Source of the DNA: Blastopirellula retiformator
Lineage (GTDB): Bacteria; Planctomycetota; Planctomycetia; Pirellulales; Pirellulaceae
DNA length: 64,000 bases
Assembly (NCBI RefSeq): GCF_007859755.1
Contig: NZ_SJPF01000004.1
Span: forward strand, 908,898 to 972,897
Direction: 5' to 3'
Shown here: positions 51,856 to 60,064 of the stretch, in pieces
Position numbering within the stretch: the stretch's first letter is position 1
How the letters are laid out: every line of letters begins with the position of its first letter
The notes under the pieces: generated by a model
Database searches by the model: none
The model's input: the letters and a program-made list of their open reading frames with translations, nothing else
What the model was told of the DNA's origin: nothing
Position numbers and translations under genes: made by a program

Positions 51856-53271
51856 ATGGCGACTGATATTACGTCTGATGCGGTTGAATCTCCCGTTGGC
51901 GAGATCAACAAGTACGACTTTCGCACCGAGACCGCTGGCGTTTTCAAAGCCCGCAAGGGCATCGACGCCGAAGTGGTCAATCAGATCTCGGACATCAAGA
52001 ACGAGCCTGATTGGATGCGGAAGTTCCGTCTCGATGCGCTGGAAGTCTTCAACGCGAAGCCGATGCCCAAATGGGGCGGCGACATCAACATCAACTTCCA
52101 GGACATCTATTACTACCTGAAGCCGACCGATCACCAGGGGCGAACCTGGGACGACGTTCCGGCGGAAATCAAAGACACCTTCGAGCGGCTCGGCATTCCG
52201 GAAGCGGAACGCAAGTTCCTGTCCGGCGTGAAGGCGCAGTTCGAGAGCGAAGTGGTCTACGGTTCGCTGCAGGAAGATCTGGCGAAGAAGGGCGTGCTCT
52301 TCACCGACACCGACACCGCCGTTCGCGAACATCCCGAACTGCTCCGCGAGTACTTCGGCAAGATCATTCCGACCGACGACAACAAGTTCGCCGCCCTCAA
52401 CTCGGCCGTCTGGTCGGGCGGATCGTTCATCTACATTCCCAAGGGAGTGAAGATCGACTTCCCGCTCCAGGCCTACTTCCGCATCAATGCCGAAAGCATG
52501 GGCCAGTTTGAGCGGACCTTGATCATCGTCGACGAAGGCGCCCAGGTTCATTACGTCGAAGGGTGCACCGCCCCGATGTACTCGACCGAAAGCTTGCACT
52601 CGGCCGTGGTCGAAGTGGTCTGCAAGAAGGGTTCGCGTTGTCGTTATTCGACGATCCAGAACTGGGCCAACAACATCTATAACCTGGTAACCAAGCGAGC
52701 CGTCGCTTATCAGGACGCGACCATGGAATGGGTCGACGGCAACCTGGGTAGCCAGCTGACGATGAAGTACCCGGCCGTTTACATGATGGAGCCGGGGGCT
52801 CGCGGCGAGATCCTGTCGATCGCCTTCGCCGGCAAAGATCAGCATCAAGACACCGGCGCCAAGCTGGTCCACTGTGCCCCGAACACCACCGGCCAGATCG
52901 TCTCGAAGTCGATCTCGAAGGATGGCGGACGCGGCAGCTATCGCGGTTTGGTGAAGGTCGAAGAAGGCGCCAAGAACTCGAAGTGCAGCGTCGTCTGCGA
53001 CGCGTTGATCTTGGATCCGGAAAGCCGCACCGACACCTATCCCTACATCGAGATCGCCGAACCGGACGTCTCGATCGGGCACGAAGCGAGCGTGTCGCGA
53101 ATCGGCGAAGAGCAGCTCTTCTACCTGATGAGCCGCGGTCTGAGCGAAGCCGAAGCGAGCACCATGATCGTCAACGGCTTCATCGAGCCGCTCGTTAAAG
53201 AGCTGCCGATGGAATACGCCGTCGAGCTGAACCGCCTGATCGAACTGCAGATGGAAGGTTCGGTCGGTTAA
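51856..53271 (+). CDS. sufB: Fe-S cluster assembly scaffold SufB
   Basis: This 471-residue SufB is the main cluster scaffold. It has the conserved start ([26 protein letters not shown]), the beta-helix core with [16 protein letters not shown] and [24 protein letters not shown], and the Cys-containing [34 protein letters not shown] region implicated in cluster building. The end [25 protein letters not shown] is typical. The ATG at 51856 follows an AGAGCGAGC leader. Confidence 0.97.
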   Translation: MATDITSDAVESPVGEINKYDFRTETAGVFKARKGIDAEVVNQISDIKNEPDWMRKFRLDALEVFNAKPMPKWGGDININFQDIYYYLKPTDHQGRTWDDVPAEIKDTFERLGIPEAERKFLSGVKAQFESEVVYGSLQEDLAKKGVLFTDTDTAVREHPELLREYFGKIIPTDDNKFAALNSAVWSGGSFIYIPKGVKIDFPLQAYFRINAESMGQFERTLIIVDEGAQVHYVEGCTAPMYSTESLHSAVVEVVCKKGSRCRYSTIQNWANNIYNLVTKRAVAYQDATMEWVDGNLGSQLTMKYPAVYMMEPGARGEILSIAFAGKDQHQDTGAKLVHCAPNTTGQIVSKSISKDGGRGSYRGLVKVEEGAKNSKCSVVCDALILDPESRTDTYPYIEIAEPDVSIGHEASVSRIGEEQLFYLMSRGLSEAEASTMIVNGFIEPLVKELPMEYAVELNRLIELQMEGSVG

Positions 53272-53298
53272 GACCGCTTCCAGCTGAGAAAATCATCG

Positions 53299-53340
53299 CA
53301 GTTCGGCCGGGTCCGCTGCCTTTGGGTCCGGCCGAAACTG
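53299..53340 (+). other. Hairpin between sufB and sufD
   Basis: TTCGGCCGG and CCGGCCGAA form a perfect nine-base stem, extended by CAG/CTG, around a 17-base loop. There is no long T-run after it, so it is more likely an mRNA stability or processing element than a terminator. Confidence 0.6.
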
Positions 53341-53372
53341 TTTCCTAACTGAGACATTACCGCAATAGAGTT

Positions 53373-54698
53373 ATGACGATGGGCGTCACCGCCGTGACTG
53401 ATTCCGCCAAGTTTAGCGCCGCCGCGCTCGACGAATTGATCGCCGCACGACAAGAGCCGGAATGGCTGGTCGATTTGCGCCGCGCCGCTTTTGAAACGTT
53501 CTGCGAAAAAGCGTTGCCGTCGCGCAAAGAAGAAGAATGGATGCGGACCGACATTCGCACCTTCCATCTCGACAACTTCGAGCCGCCGGCTGAGCTTTCC
53601 GAAATTCCCGCCGACCTGCCGGAAGGCTTGCTGACCGCAGGGGTCGACCTGGGCGGTCGAGTCGTTTCGTACAACAGTCGGACCATTTCGTCGGAGCTGA
53701 GCGACGAACTCAAGCAGCAAGGGGTCGTCTTCGGCAGCTTTGCCGAAGTGCTGGAGTCGCATGGCGAAGTGATTCGCGAGCACCTCTGTCACGCGGTCGA
53801 TCCCCACTTCGACAAGTTCTCGGCCCTGCACGCCGCCTTCTTCACCACCGGGCAAGTCCTGTACGTGCCGCGCGGTGTGGTTGTGAAGAAGCCGCTGCAC
53901 GCGTTGTCGCTGATGGGCGCCGGCGGCGTTGATCTGGGACACACGCTGGTGATCCTGGAAGAAGGCGCCGAAGCGACCATGCTGAACGAGACGGCCAGCG
54001 TCGACGAAACCTCGCCGGGAATGCACTGCGGGGCGATTGAGCTGTTCGTCCATCCGCGGGCTCGTCTCCGCTACGTTAACCTGCAGAACTGGGGCCGCGG
54101 CGTCTGGCACTTCGCCCACCAAAAGGGAGTCGTCGATCGCGACGCCCATATCCAGTGGACGATTGGCGCGCTCGGCAGCAAGCTGTCGAAGGTCAATCAG
54201 CACGTCGGCCTGGTCGGCGAAGGCGCCGAGTGCGAAGTGAACGGCGTGATGTTCACCGAAGGTCGTCAGCACCTCTCGTATCACACGCTCCAACATCACC
54301 AGGCCCCGCACTGTCACAGCAACTTCCTGTACAAAGCGGCGCTGCAAGATCGCTCGCGCACCGTTTGGCGGGGGATGATCAAAGTCGACGAAGGCGCCCA
54401 AAGGACCGACGGCTATCAGCGGAACGACAACTTGCTGCTGACCAAACATTGCCGCGCCGACTCGATCCCCGGCTTGGAGATCGAAGCGGACGACGTGCGC
54501 TGCACGCATGGCGCTACGACCGGGCAAGTAGATGAAGAGCAAATCTTCTACGCCCAGTGCCGCGGCTTCACGCGGAACGAAGCGATCCGGGCGATCGTGA
54601 TCGGCTTCTTCCAGCAGGTCTTTGATCGGATTCCGGTCGAAAGCGTGCGAGAAGCGCTTGGCAAGTCGATCGCCGTTCGCGTTCGCGAATACGAATAG
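53373..54698 (+). CDS. sufD: Fe-S cluster assembly protein SufD
   Basis: This 441-residue SufB paralogue completes the SufBC2D complex. It shows the start segment PSRKEEEWMRTDI, the beta-helix core (KFSALHAAFFTTGQVLYVPRGVVVKKPLHAL) and the C-terminal GATTGQVDEEQIFYAQCRGFTRNEAIRAIVIGFFQQV. A second in-frame ATG lies two codons in. The gap to the Rieske gene is only 18 bases, so the genes are cotranscribed. Confidence 0.95.
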   Translation: MTMGVTAVTDSAKFSAAALDELIAARQEPEWLVDLRRAAFETFCEKALPSRKEEEWMRTDIRTFHLDNFEPPAELSEIPADLPEGLLTAGVDLGGRVVSYNSRTISSELSDELKQQGVVFGSFAEVLESHGEVIREHLCHAVDPHFDKFSALHAAFFTTGQVLYVPRGVVVKKPLHALSLMGAGGVDLGHTLVILEEGAEATMLNETASVDETSPGMHCGAIELFVHPRARLRYVNLQNWGRGVWHFAHQKGVVDRDAHIQWTIGALGSKLSKVNQHVGLVGEGAECEVNGVMFTEGRQHLSYHTLQHHQAPHCHSNFLYKAALQDRSRTVWRGMIKVDEGAQRTDGYQRNDNLLLTKHCRADSIPGLEIEADDVRCTHGATTGQVDEEQIFYAQCRGFTRNEAIRAIVIGFFQQVFDRIPVESVREALGKSIAVRVREYE

Positions 54699-54716
54699 AA
54701 AGGCTCGGAACCAGCT

Positions 54717-55031
54717 ATGTCTGAGTTTGTTCGCGTCGCGGCGGCCGATGCAATTGCCGATCCTGGCAAACAGGTATTTGAAGTCGAAGATCAGATCGTG
54801 GTCGTGTTTCATGTCGACGGGCAGTATTCTTGCCTGGACGACGTCTGCACGCACGACGACGGTCCTCTGGGAGATGGTCGTCTCGAAGGCTGTACGATCG
54901 CGTGTCCGCGACATGGCGCCAAGTTTGACATTCGGACCGGCGCGGCTCTGTCGATGCCCGCCACGCGTCCGACCGTATGCCACGAAGTGAAAGTTGAAGA
55001 CGACGCCGTTTGGGTTCGGCTTCGTAGTTAA
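54717..55031 (+). CDS. Rieske-type [2Fe-2S] ferredoxin
   Basis: This 104-residue protein has both Rieske ligand pairs: Cys44-x-His46 (CTHDDGPL) and Cys63-x2-His66 (CPRHGAKFD). It has no membrane anchor. Small Rieske ferredoxins of this kind (NirD or dioxygenase-ferredoxin like) recur in suf operons, where they may supply electrons or accept clusters; the role is not settled. The gene lies 18 bases after sufD and 18 bases before the SufT-like gene. Confidence 0.93.
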   Translation: MSEFVRVAAADAIADPGKQVFEVEDQIVVVFHVDGQYSCLDDVCTHDDGPLGDGRLEGCTIACPRHGAKFDIRTGAALSMPATRPTVCHEVKVEDDAVWVRLRS

Positions 55032-55049
55032 CTAGGAGAGAGCAATACG

Positions 55050-55370
55050 ATGGCGATTAGCGAAGATTCCGTTCGCGAAGAAATCCGCAAAGTGATCGAC
55101 CCCGAGTTGTTTGTCAACATCGTCGATCTTGGTCTGGTCTATGTGATCGACATTCAGCCGGTCGAAGATTCGGAGCAGTCGAACGTCTTCATCGAGATGA
55201 CGATGACCAGCCCTGCCTGCCCGGCCGGCCCACAACTGATTGGCCAAACCAAGCAGTTCGTCAGCCAGATGGAAGAAGTCAACGAAGTCGAAGTGAAGAT
55301 CGTGATGGAGCCGCCGTGGACTCCCGATCGCATGACCGAAGACGCCCGGGATCAGCTGGGGATTTTTTAG
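55050..55370 (+). CDS. sufT: SufT/MIP18-family (DUF59) iron-sulfur assembly protein
   Basis: This 106-residue DUF59 protein has the family start EEIRKVIDPELFVNIVDLGLVY and the SPACPAGPQL segment with a conserved cysteine. MIP18/SufT proteins help mature iron-sulfur proteins, acting after the SufBCD scaffold. The placement at the end of the suf operon supports the SufT name. GGAGAG lies at 55034-55039, ten bases before the ATG. Confidence 0.88.
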   Translation: MAISEDSVREEIRKVIDPELFVNIVDLGLVYVIDIQPVEDSEQSNVFIEMTMTSPACPAGPQLIGQTKQFVSQMEEVNEVEVKIVMEPPWTPDRMTEDARDQLGIF

Positions 55371-55399
55371 ATCCGATCGCCCTCGTATAGCATCCAACG

Positions 55400-55582
55400 G
55401 TTAGCCGCGATAGCTTTTGCTATCGGGGCGGCGCAGCCGCTGGAAGCATCAGGTCGAAGTCAGATGCGGCGGGGTGGCTCCACCTGCCTAACGCGAAACG
55501 TCCTCCGGTTTACTTTTCGCCGCGGAGCGATGCTTCCTGCCGACTACGTCGGCCCTGATAGCGGAGCTATCGCGGCCAACCA
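55400..55582. repeat. Intergenic imperfect inverted repeat, TAGCCGCGATAGCT family
   Basis: The left arm GTTAGCCGCGATAGC and following GGAAGCATC have inverse counterparts at the right (GATGCTTCCTGCCGACTACG, then GCGGAGCTATCGCGGCCAAC). The right arm is repeated with changes at 63041-63094. The gap 55371-55624 holds no gene. Confidence 0.75.
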
Positions 55583-55624
55583 CCCGCCGCGGTACCGAGA
55601 TTTGACTCGCAAAAAGGCTCACCC

Positions 55625-56611
55625 GTGACGCGCGTCTTCGTCTACGAGTTCATCACCGCCGGCGGTCTCTTCGCCATGCCGGGCGCTCCGGAGCCAAGCG
55701 GCTCGCTGTTGGACGAGGGAACGTTGATGCGGTCGGCGGTGGTCGACGATCTGTTGGATGTCGGCGTCGAGGTCTCGCTCCTCCGCGACCAGCGACTCGC
55801 TCCGCTGGCGAAGCCCGGCTGCGAAGAGACGGTGATTGACTCGGCCGACACCGAGAAGACGGCGTTTGCCGCGGCCTGCGAAGCGGCGGACGAGGTGCTG
55901 GTGATCGCGCCGGAGTTTGGCGCCCTGCTGCTGGAACGCGTTCTCTGGGCCGAAGCTGGCCCTGCCCGGCTGGTTAGTCCAGGATCGGACTTCACCGCGA
56001 TCGCTGGGGACAAATGGAACACCTATCGCCGCTGGACGCGAGCCCGCGTACCGACGCCGCCGACCTGGTTGGCCAGCGAGTTTGATGCGACATCCGCAGG
56101 CAAAACGTCGCGGTGGGTGCGAAAACCGCGGGACGGCGCCGGATCTCAGGCGATCGATTTCTACGATTCTGGAGAAAAATTCGACGGCGCCGCCGAGGCT
56201 ATTGTTCAAACCTACTGTGAAGGCTTGCACGCCAGCTGCGCGCTGTTAAGTGACGCAAAACAGATCGTTTGTCTCCCTCCTGGGACGCAGAAGATTGATC
56301 CATGTAACAGATTTCAATATCGTGGAGGATGTTGGCCGCTTTCGGGCGATCTAACGGAGCGTGCTCAGGCACTAGCCAAGCAGGCCGCCACGGCTCTGCC
56401 GCCTTTTCGGGGTTATATCGGCGTTGATATGATTCTGGGCGCGAAAGATGGCGATGATTTCGCCATTGAGATCAATCCACGTCTGACCACCTCGTTCTTT
56501 GGATTGCGTCGCCTTTGTCGCGGCAACCTGTCGGCGGCGATGTTGGCCTTCGCCATGGGAGACGCGATCGAGCTGCAGTTTTCGAGCGAGGCGTACGACT
56601 TAGACCTTTGA
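55625..56611 (+). CDS. ATP-grasp ligase, MfnD-like
   Basis: This 328-residue protein has an ATP-grasp core: AIAGDKWNTYRRW, VRKPRDGAGSQAIDF and the metal-binding DFAIEINPRLTTSF near residues 280-293. It begins VFVYEFITAGGLF, a start shared with tyramine-glutamate ligase-like enzymes. In archaea MfnD joins tyramine and glutamate in methanofuran synthesis, and related genes occur with H4MPT-linked C1 genes in bacteria. The start is a GTG at 55625. Two genes resembling mfnF and mfnE follow directly, which supports the assignment. Confidence 0.75.
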   Translation: MTRVFVYEFITAGGLFAMPGAPEPSGSLLDEGTLMRSAVVDDLLDVGVEVSLLRDQRLAPLAKPGCEETVIDSADTEKTAFAAACEAADEVLVIAPEFGALLLERVLWAEAGPARLVSPGSDFTAIAGDKWNTYRRWTRARVPTPPTWLASEFDATSAGKTSRWVRKPRDGAGSQAIDFYDSGEKFDGAAEAIVQTYCEGLHASCALLSDAKQIVCLPPGTQKIDPCNRFQYRGGCWPLSGDLTERAQALAKQAATALPPFRGYIGVDMILGAKDGDDFAIEINPRLTTSFFGLRRLCRGNLSAAMLAFAMGDAIELQFSSEAYDLDL

Positions 56612-56633
56612 CGACGTCTACGGTGAACGACTG

Positions 56634-57644
56634 ATGCCGGTACTTGCTCTCGACGTTGGCGGCGCGAACATCAAGTTCGCCAACGCTGCAGGATACGCCG
56701 ATTCGATGGAATTTCCGCTCTGGAAACGCCGCGATGACTTGCCTGAGATCTTGAAGGAAGTTCGCGAGCACTCGCCCGTCTTCGAGCGGGTCGCGCTGAC
56801 CATGACCGGCGAATTGGCCGATTGCTTCGGCACCAAGCAGGAGGGAGTTCGCTGCATCCTCTCCGCCGTGCAAAGCGTGTTCGACGACAGCGAGATTAAG
56901 GTCTACCTGACCACCGGCGAACTGGCGACCGTCTCTGGGGCCGCCGAACGACCGCTCGACGCCGCCGCGTCCAACTGGCACGCCTTAGGCAGTTACGCCT
57001 GCCGCCACTTCCCCGCGACCGGAGATGGCGCCGTCATCGACGTTGGCTCGACGACGATCGACTTCGTACCGATCCGCAACGGCAAGCTGGCCAACGTCGG
57101 CCGGACCGATCCCGAGCGGCTTCTCTCCGGCGAGCTGGTCTACTCCGGCGTTGAGCGAACGCCGATTTGTGCCATGGCGCAAACGGTGCAGCTGCGGGGG
57201 GAAGAGTGCCCCTTGGCGGCCGAGCTGTTCGCTACGTCGCTCGACATCTTCCTGGTGATGGGGCAGATCGACGAAGCGACCGAAAATCATGAGACAGCCG
57301 ACGGCCGCCCGGCGACGCGCGAATTCGCCAAGTCGCGGCTGGCTCGCATGGTTTGCGCTGACGCCGAAGAGCTGACCTGGACCGAAGTGAACGAGATGGC
57401 TCGCGAACTGTTCCGCAAACAGGTCAAGTTCGCCGCCGCTCGCTGGCAACATGCGATAAGCGCCCATTCGCTGTCGCCAGAACTGGTGGTGATCTCCGGC
57501 CATGGCGACTTTCTGGCCGAAGCGATTCTCGACGCCGTCGGCGTCAGCTCGCAGCAGATTTACCTGTCGGACCTGATCAACGATCGGGCCGCCCGCTGCG
57601 GCCCCGCCTTCGCCCTGGCGGTTTACGCCGAAGAGAATTGGTAA
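56634..57644 (+). CDS. H4MPT-linked C1 pathway protein, MfnF-like (hydantoinase/ASKHA fold)
   Basis: This 336-residue protein has ASKHA-type nucleotide-binding motifs: LALDVGGANIKFANAAG at the start and GAVIDVGSTTIDFVPIRNGK near residue 131. The NVGRTDPERLLSGELVYSGVERTP segment is the hallmark of the 'H4MPT-linked C1 transfer pathway protein' family. Archaeal MfnF couples the furan unit to tyramine-glutamate in methanofuran synthesis. The gene starts 22 bases after the ATP-grasp gene and ends seven bases before the kinase gene. Confidence 0.82.
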   Translation: MPVLALDVGGANIKFANAAGYADSMEFPLWKRRDDLPEILKEVREHSPVFERVALTMTGELADCFGTKQEGVRCILSAVQSVFDDSEIKVYLTTGELATVSGAAERPLDAAASNWHALGSYACRHFPATGDGAVIDVGSTTIDFVPIRNGKLANVGRTDPERLLSGELVYSGVERTPICAMAQTVQLRGEECPLAAELFATSLDIFLVMGQIDEATENHETADGRPATREFAKSRLARMVCADAEELTWTEVNEMARELFRKQVKFAAARWQHAISAHSLSPELVVISGHGDFLAEAILDAVGVSSQQIYLSDLINDRAARCGPAFALAVYAEENW

Positions 57645-57651
57645 CGCCGCA

Positions 57652-58263
57652 ATGAACCTGCGGGTGGTGAAACTGGGGGGGAGTCTGTTTGACTTGCCCG
57701 ACCTGGGGCGTCGGCTCAATCTGTGGCTATCGCAGCAGCCGCCGAAGCCGACGGTGCTGATCGCCGGCGGCGGGATGTTCACCGATGGGGTACGCAAGTT
57801 TGATTGTTGGCACCAGCTCGACTCGATCGATTCTCATCGTCTGGCGATGCATAGCATGTCGCTTTCGGCTTACGCTCTTTCGCTCCTTATGCCGAACGCC
57901 GCGTTCGTCAGCGGGTTTGACGCTGTCCGGTCTAAGTTGGCGATAGTAGCCAGTGACGAGTGCTCTTCGACTTACGTTGGCGTCTGGGATGCGATTGACT
58001 ATTGGGTGCGCAAGATCGAGCCGGGTCTGACGGAGGCGACGCTCGATTGGACATTAACCAGCGATTCGATCGCCGCGGTCTTGGCTCGTAAATGGCACGC
58101 CGATTCGTTTGTCCTGGCGAAGTCACGCGATCAGCCTGCCAAGCCCAAATGGGAATGGTCCGGGGATGGAATTGTCGACGCCCAGTTCGCCAAACTGTCG
58201 GCAAGTTTAGACGTTAGCTGGGTAAACCTGCGAGCGCCGGAATACGACGACCACCGCGCATGA
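57652..58263 (+). CDS. Amino acid kinase-fold protein, MfnE-like
   Basis: This 203-residue amino acid kinase-superfamily protein starts with VVKLGGSLFDLPDLG and has VLIAGGGMFTDGVRKFD near residue 35-50. Archaeal MfnE, of this superfamily, phosphorylates the furan intermediate of methanofuran synthesis. It is shorter than classical kinases of the family but complete for the MfnE type. The stop touches a strong bidirectional terminator, closing the operon. Confidence 0.78.
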   Translation: MNLRVVKLGGSLFDLPDLGRRLNLWLSQQPPKPTVLIAGGGMFTDGVRKFDCWHQLDSIDSHRLAMHSMSLSAYALSLLMPNAAFVSGFDAVRSKLAIVASDECSSTYVGVWDAIDYWVRKIEPGLTEATLDWTLTSDSIAAVLARKWHADSFVLAKSRDQPAKPKWEWSGDGIVDAQFAKLSASLDVSWVNLRAPEYDDHRA

Positions 58264-58293
58264 AAAAAGGCCGCGTCTGCACGCGGCCTTTTT
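58263..58293. terminator. Bidirectional intrinsic terminator
   Basis: AAAAAGGCCGCGT and ACGCGGCCTTTTT form a 13-base perfect stem with a four-base loop between two convergent genes. A-rich and T-rich flanks on both sides let it serve both the mfn-like operon and the DUF1598 gene. Confidence 0.92.
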
Positions 58294-58319
58294 CGTAAGT
58301 CGTTTCGCAGCGACCTGCG

Positions 58320-59678
58320 TTAGTTCCACCACCAGGTGGCGCCGCCGGTCTTGGCGTTTTGCTCACGCAGCGGCTGCATGGTGGCGACCGCTTCGTTGTT
58401 GTCGGCGACCGCCCACGAGTTGATGTCGACGCCGCCCGAGACAGTGATGACCCAGTTGCGACCCTTTTTCAGGGCACTGACGATGCTGGGGACGTTCTTG
58501 GGAGCGTAGTACTCTTGCTGCGTCATCGAGTTGGTCGATTCGCCCATCATCGGCAGTTCGAGGTCGGCCTTTTTCAGCATGTTCTCTTTCGAGATCAACG
58601 CGGCGACGACGCACATGTCCATGATGTTGCGGAGTTCGCCGAAGATCTTGTCTTCGCCCGACAGCTCTTCGTACTGAGTGGTCATCAGGTCAGCCCACTT
58701 CTTGGCGACGGCGCCTTCCTTACCGGTCTGCACGACCTTGCCGTCTTCGGTGATGATTTCGTCTTCGGTCATCGCTTTGACGCCCGGGCCACGCAGATGC
58801 CAAGCCAGACCGTCTTCGCTCTTGGCGAGCGGCTCGTAGTTGCAGGCCAACCACCAACGGGGAGCGGCATTGGCTTGCAACGCGCCAACCGAGGCGATGT
58901 CGACAAAGCTCGGCAGACCGCGGACGCCTGACTTGTCGTGACCCATGGCGATCCGCTTCATGCGATAGTCGGCGCCGACCAACACGCGAGCGAAGTGGCT
59001 GGTTTGCGGCACGCCGTGGACGGTGACGTCCTGCATGCCCATCGCGGCTTCAATTCCCCGGACCGCTTGCGGCGAGAACTGGCGGACGTTCTTCATGTAT
59101 TGTTGGAAGTTGACGCGGCCCTGTTGGGTCGGGTCAATCGAGCAGGTGATGCCGCCGGTGCGAGCGTTTTCGACCGTCTGCAGCGCGACGACCAGATCTT
59201 CCAGCAGCAACACCGGGCGACCGGTAGTGACGCCGACGACGGTGCCGTACTCGTCGACGGTCCAGCCTTCGCCCGGTCCGGCCAGGACGATGTCGTTCTC
59301 TTCGGGATAGACGAAGACATACTCAATTCGCTGCAATCCGGCGAGGTATTTCACTTCGTCGGGCAAAACGCCTAAATTATTCTCTTGAGCGTCTTTGATG
59401 GCCGCATTCAGTCCGCGGAGCGAAACCTTTCGCATCGGGACAGGAGCGTTCAGTTCGCCGGGAGCCTTCTCCAGCGCTTTCATCATCTCGGCTCGCAGCA
59501 TCCGCTGCGAATCGACGCTAGCGAGACTGACAACCCCTTGGGCGTCAATCGAAATACCGCCGACCGAGTTCGAGCGGAAGGTCTGATGCCCTGCGAATGT
59601 GGTCGTCGGCAAGGTCAACGCCGCAACGACGAGCAATAGCAGAGACTTAGTGGAAAAGTGGCTCACGGTCCGAATCAT
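58320..59678 (-). CDS. Secreted DUF1598 protein
   Basis: This 452-residue protein has a signal peptide (TKSLLLLVVAALTLPTTTFA, cleaved near residue 29). The mature region matches planctomycete DUF1598: VGGISIDAQGVVSL, EYVFVYPEENDIVLAGPGEGW, GRPVLLLEDLVVAL and a C-terminal part with RWWLACNYEPLAKSEDGLAW. Function is unknown. The charged, beta-rich chain without membrane anchor suggests a soluble envelope protein. Confidence 0.88.
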   Translation of the reverse strand: MIRTVSHFSTKSLLLLVVAALTLPTTTFAGHQTFRSNSVGGISIDAQGVVSLASVDSQRMLRAEMMKALEKAPGELNAPVPMRKVSLRGLNAAIKDAQENNLGVLPDEVKYLAGLQRIEYVFVYPEENDIVLAGPGEGWTVDEYGTVVGVTTGRPVLLLEDLVVALQTVENARTGGITCSIDPTQQGRVNFQQYMKNVRQFSPQAVRGIEAAMGMQDVTVHGVPQTSHFARVLVGADYRMKRIAMGHDKSGVRGLPSFVDIASVGALQANAAPRWWLACNYEPLAKSEDGLAWHLRGPGVKAMTEDEIITEDGKVVQTGKEGAVAKKWADLMTTQYEELSGEDKIFGELRNIMDMCVVAALISKENMLKKADLELPMMGESTNSMTQQEYYAPKNVPSIVSALKKGRNWVITVSGGVDINSWAVADNNEAVATMQPLREQNAKTGGATWWWN

Positions 59679-60064
59679 TGCGAAACTCCTGAGGGATGCT
59701 GGCGAAAATGACGTGCACCCAAAGCGTCTGACTTGCGTATTGGTTCCGGGAGAAACCCCAGATAGGAAGCGGAAGAGCGTGTCGCCCGCAACGCCGTAAA
59801 CAGCGTGATGGCAAGAAACTACACAAACTTACGATAGTTCCGGTCTACCAAGTTTGCAAGAAAACGTCCACCAACTTGCCCAAGTTCTACGGATTTGAAT
59901 TAATCGAATCGAAATTACCGCCTCGTCCTTGGACGCGGATGTTACCTATAATTTAATATGCCAGTGCTTTCAGTGCCGACGGGGACCTCGTGAGAGGGCT
60001 TAAGTTTAATATTGATAGCAGTTTACGACAAAAAGAACGACAAGGGACGCCGTTTTAAACGCTA
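59679..60064. other. Divergent promoter region
   Basis: This 386-base gap separates the DUF1598 gene from the sigma-54 activator gene. The part from about 59880 to 60030 is AT-rich (ACCTATAATTTAATATG near 59945), a plausible promoter for one or both genes. No gene is supported. Confidence 0.45.

Noticed and set aside
51592-54983. Two long frames antisense to sufB and sufD
   Set aside because: SufB and SufD match their families along the entire length; the antisense frames have no motifs.
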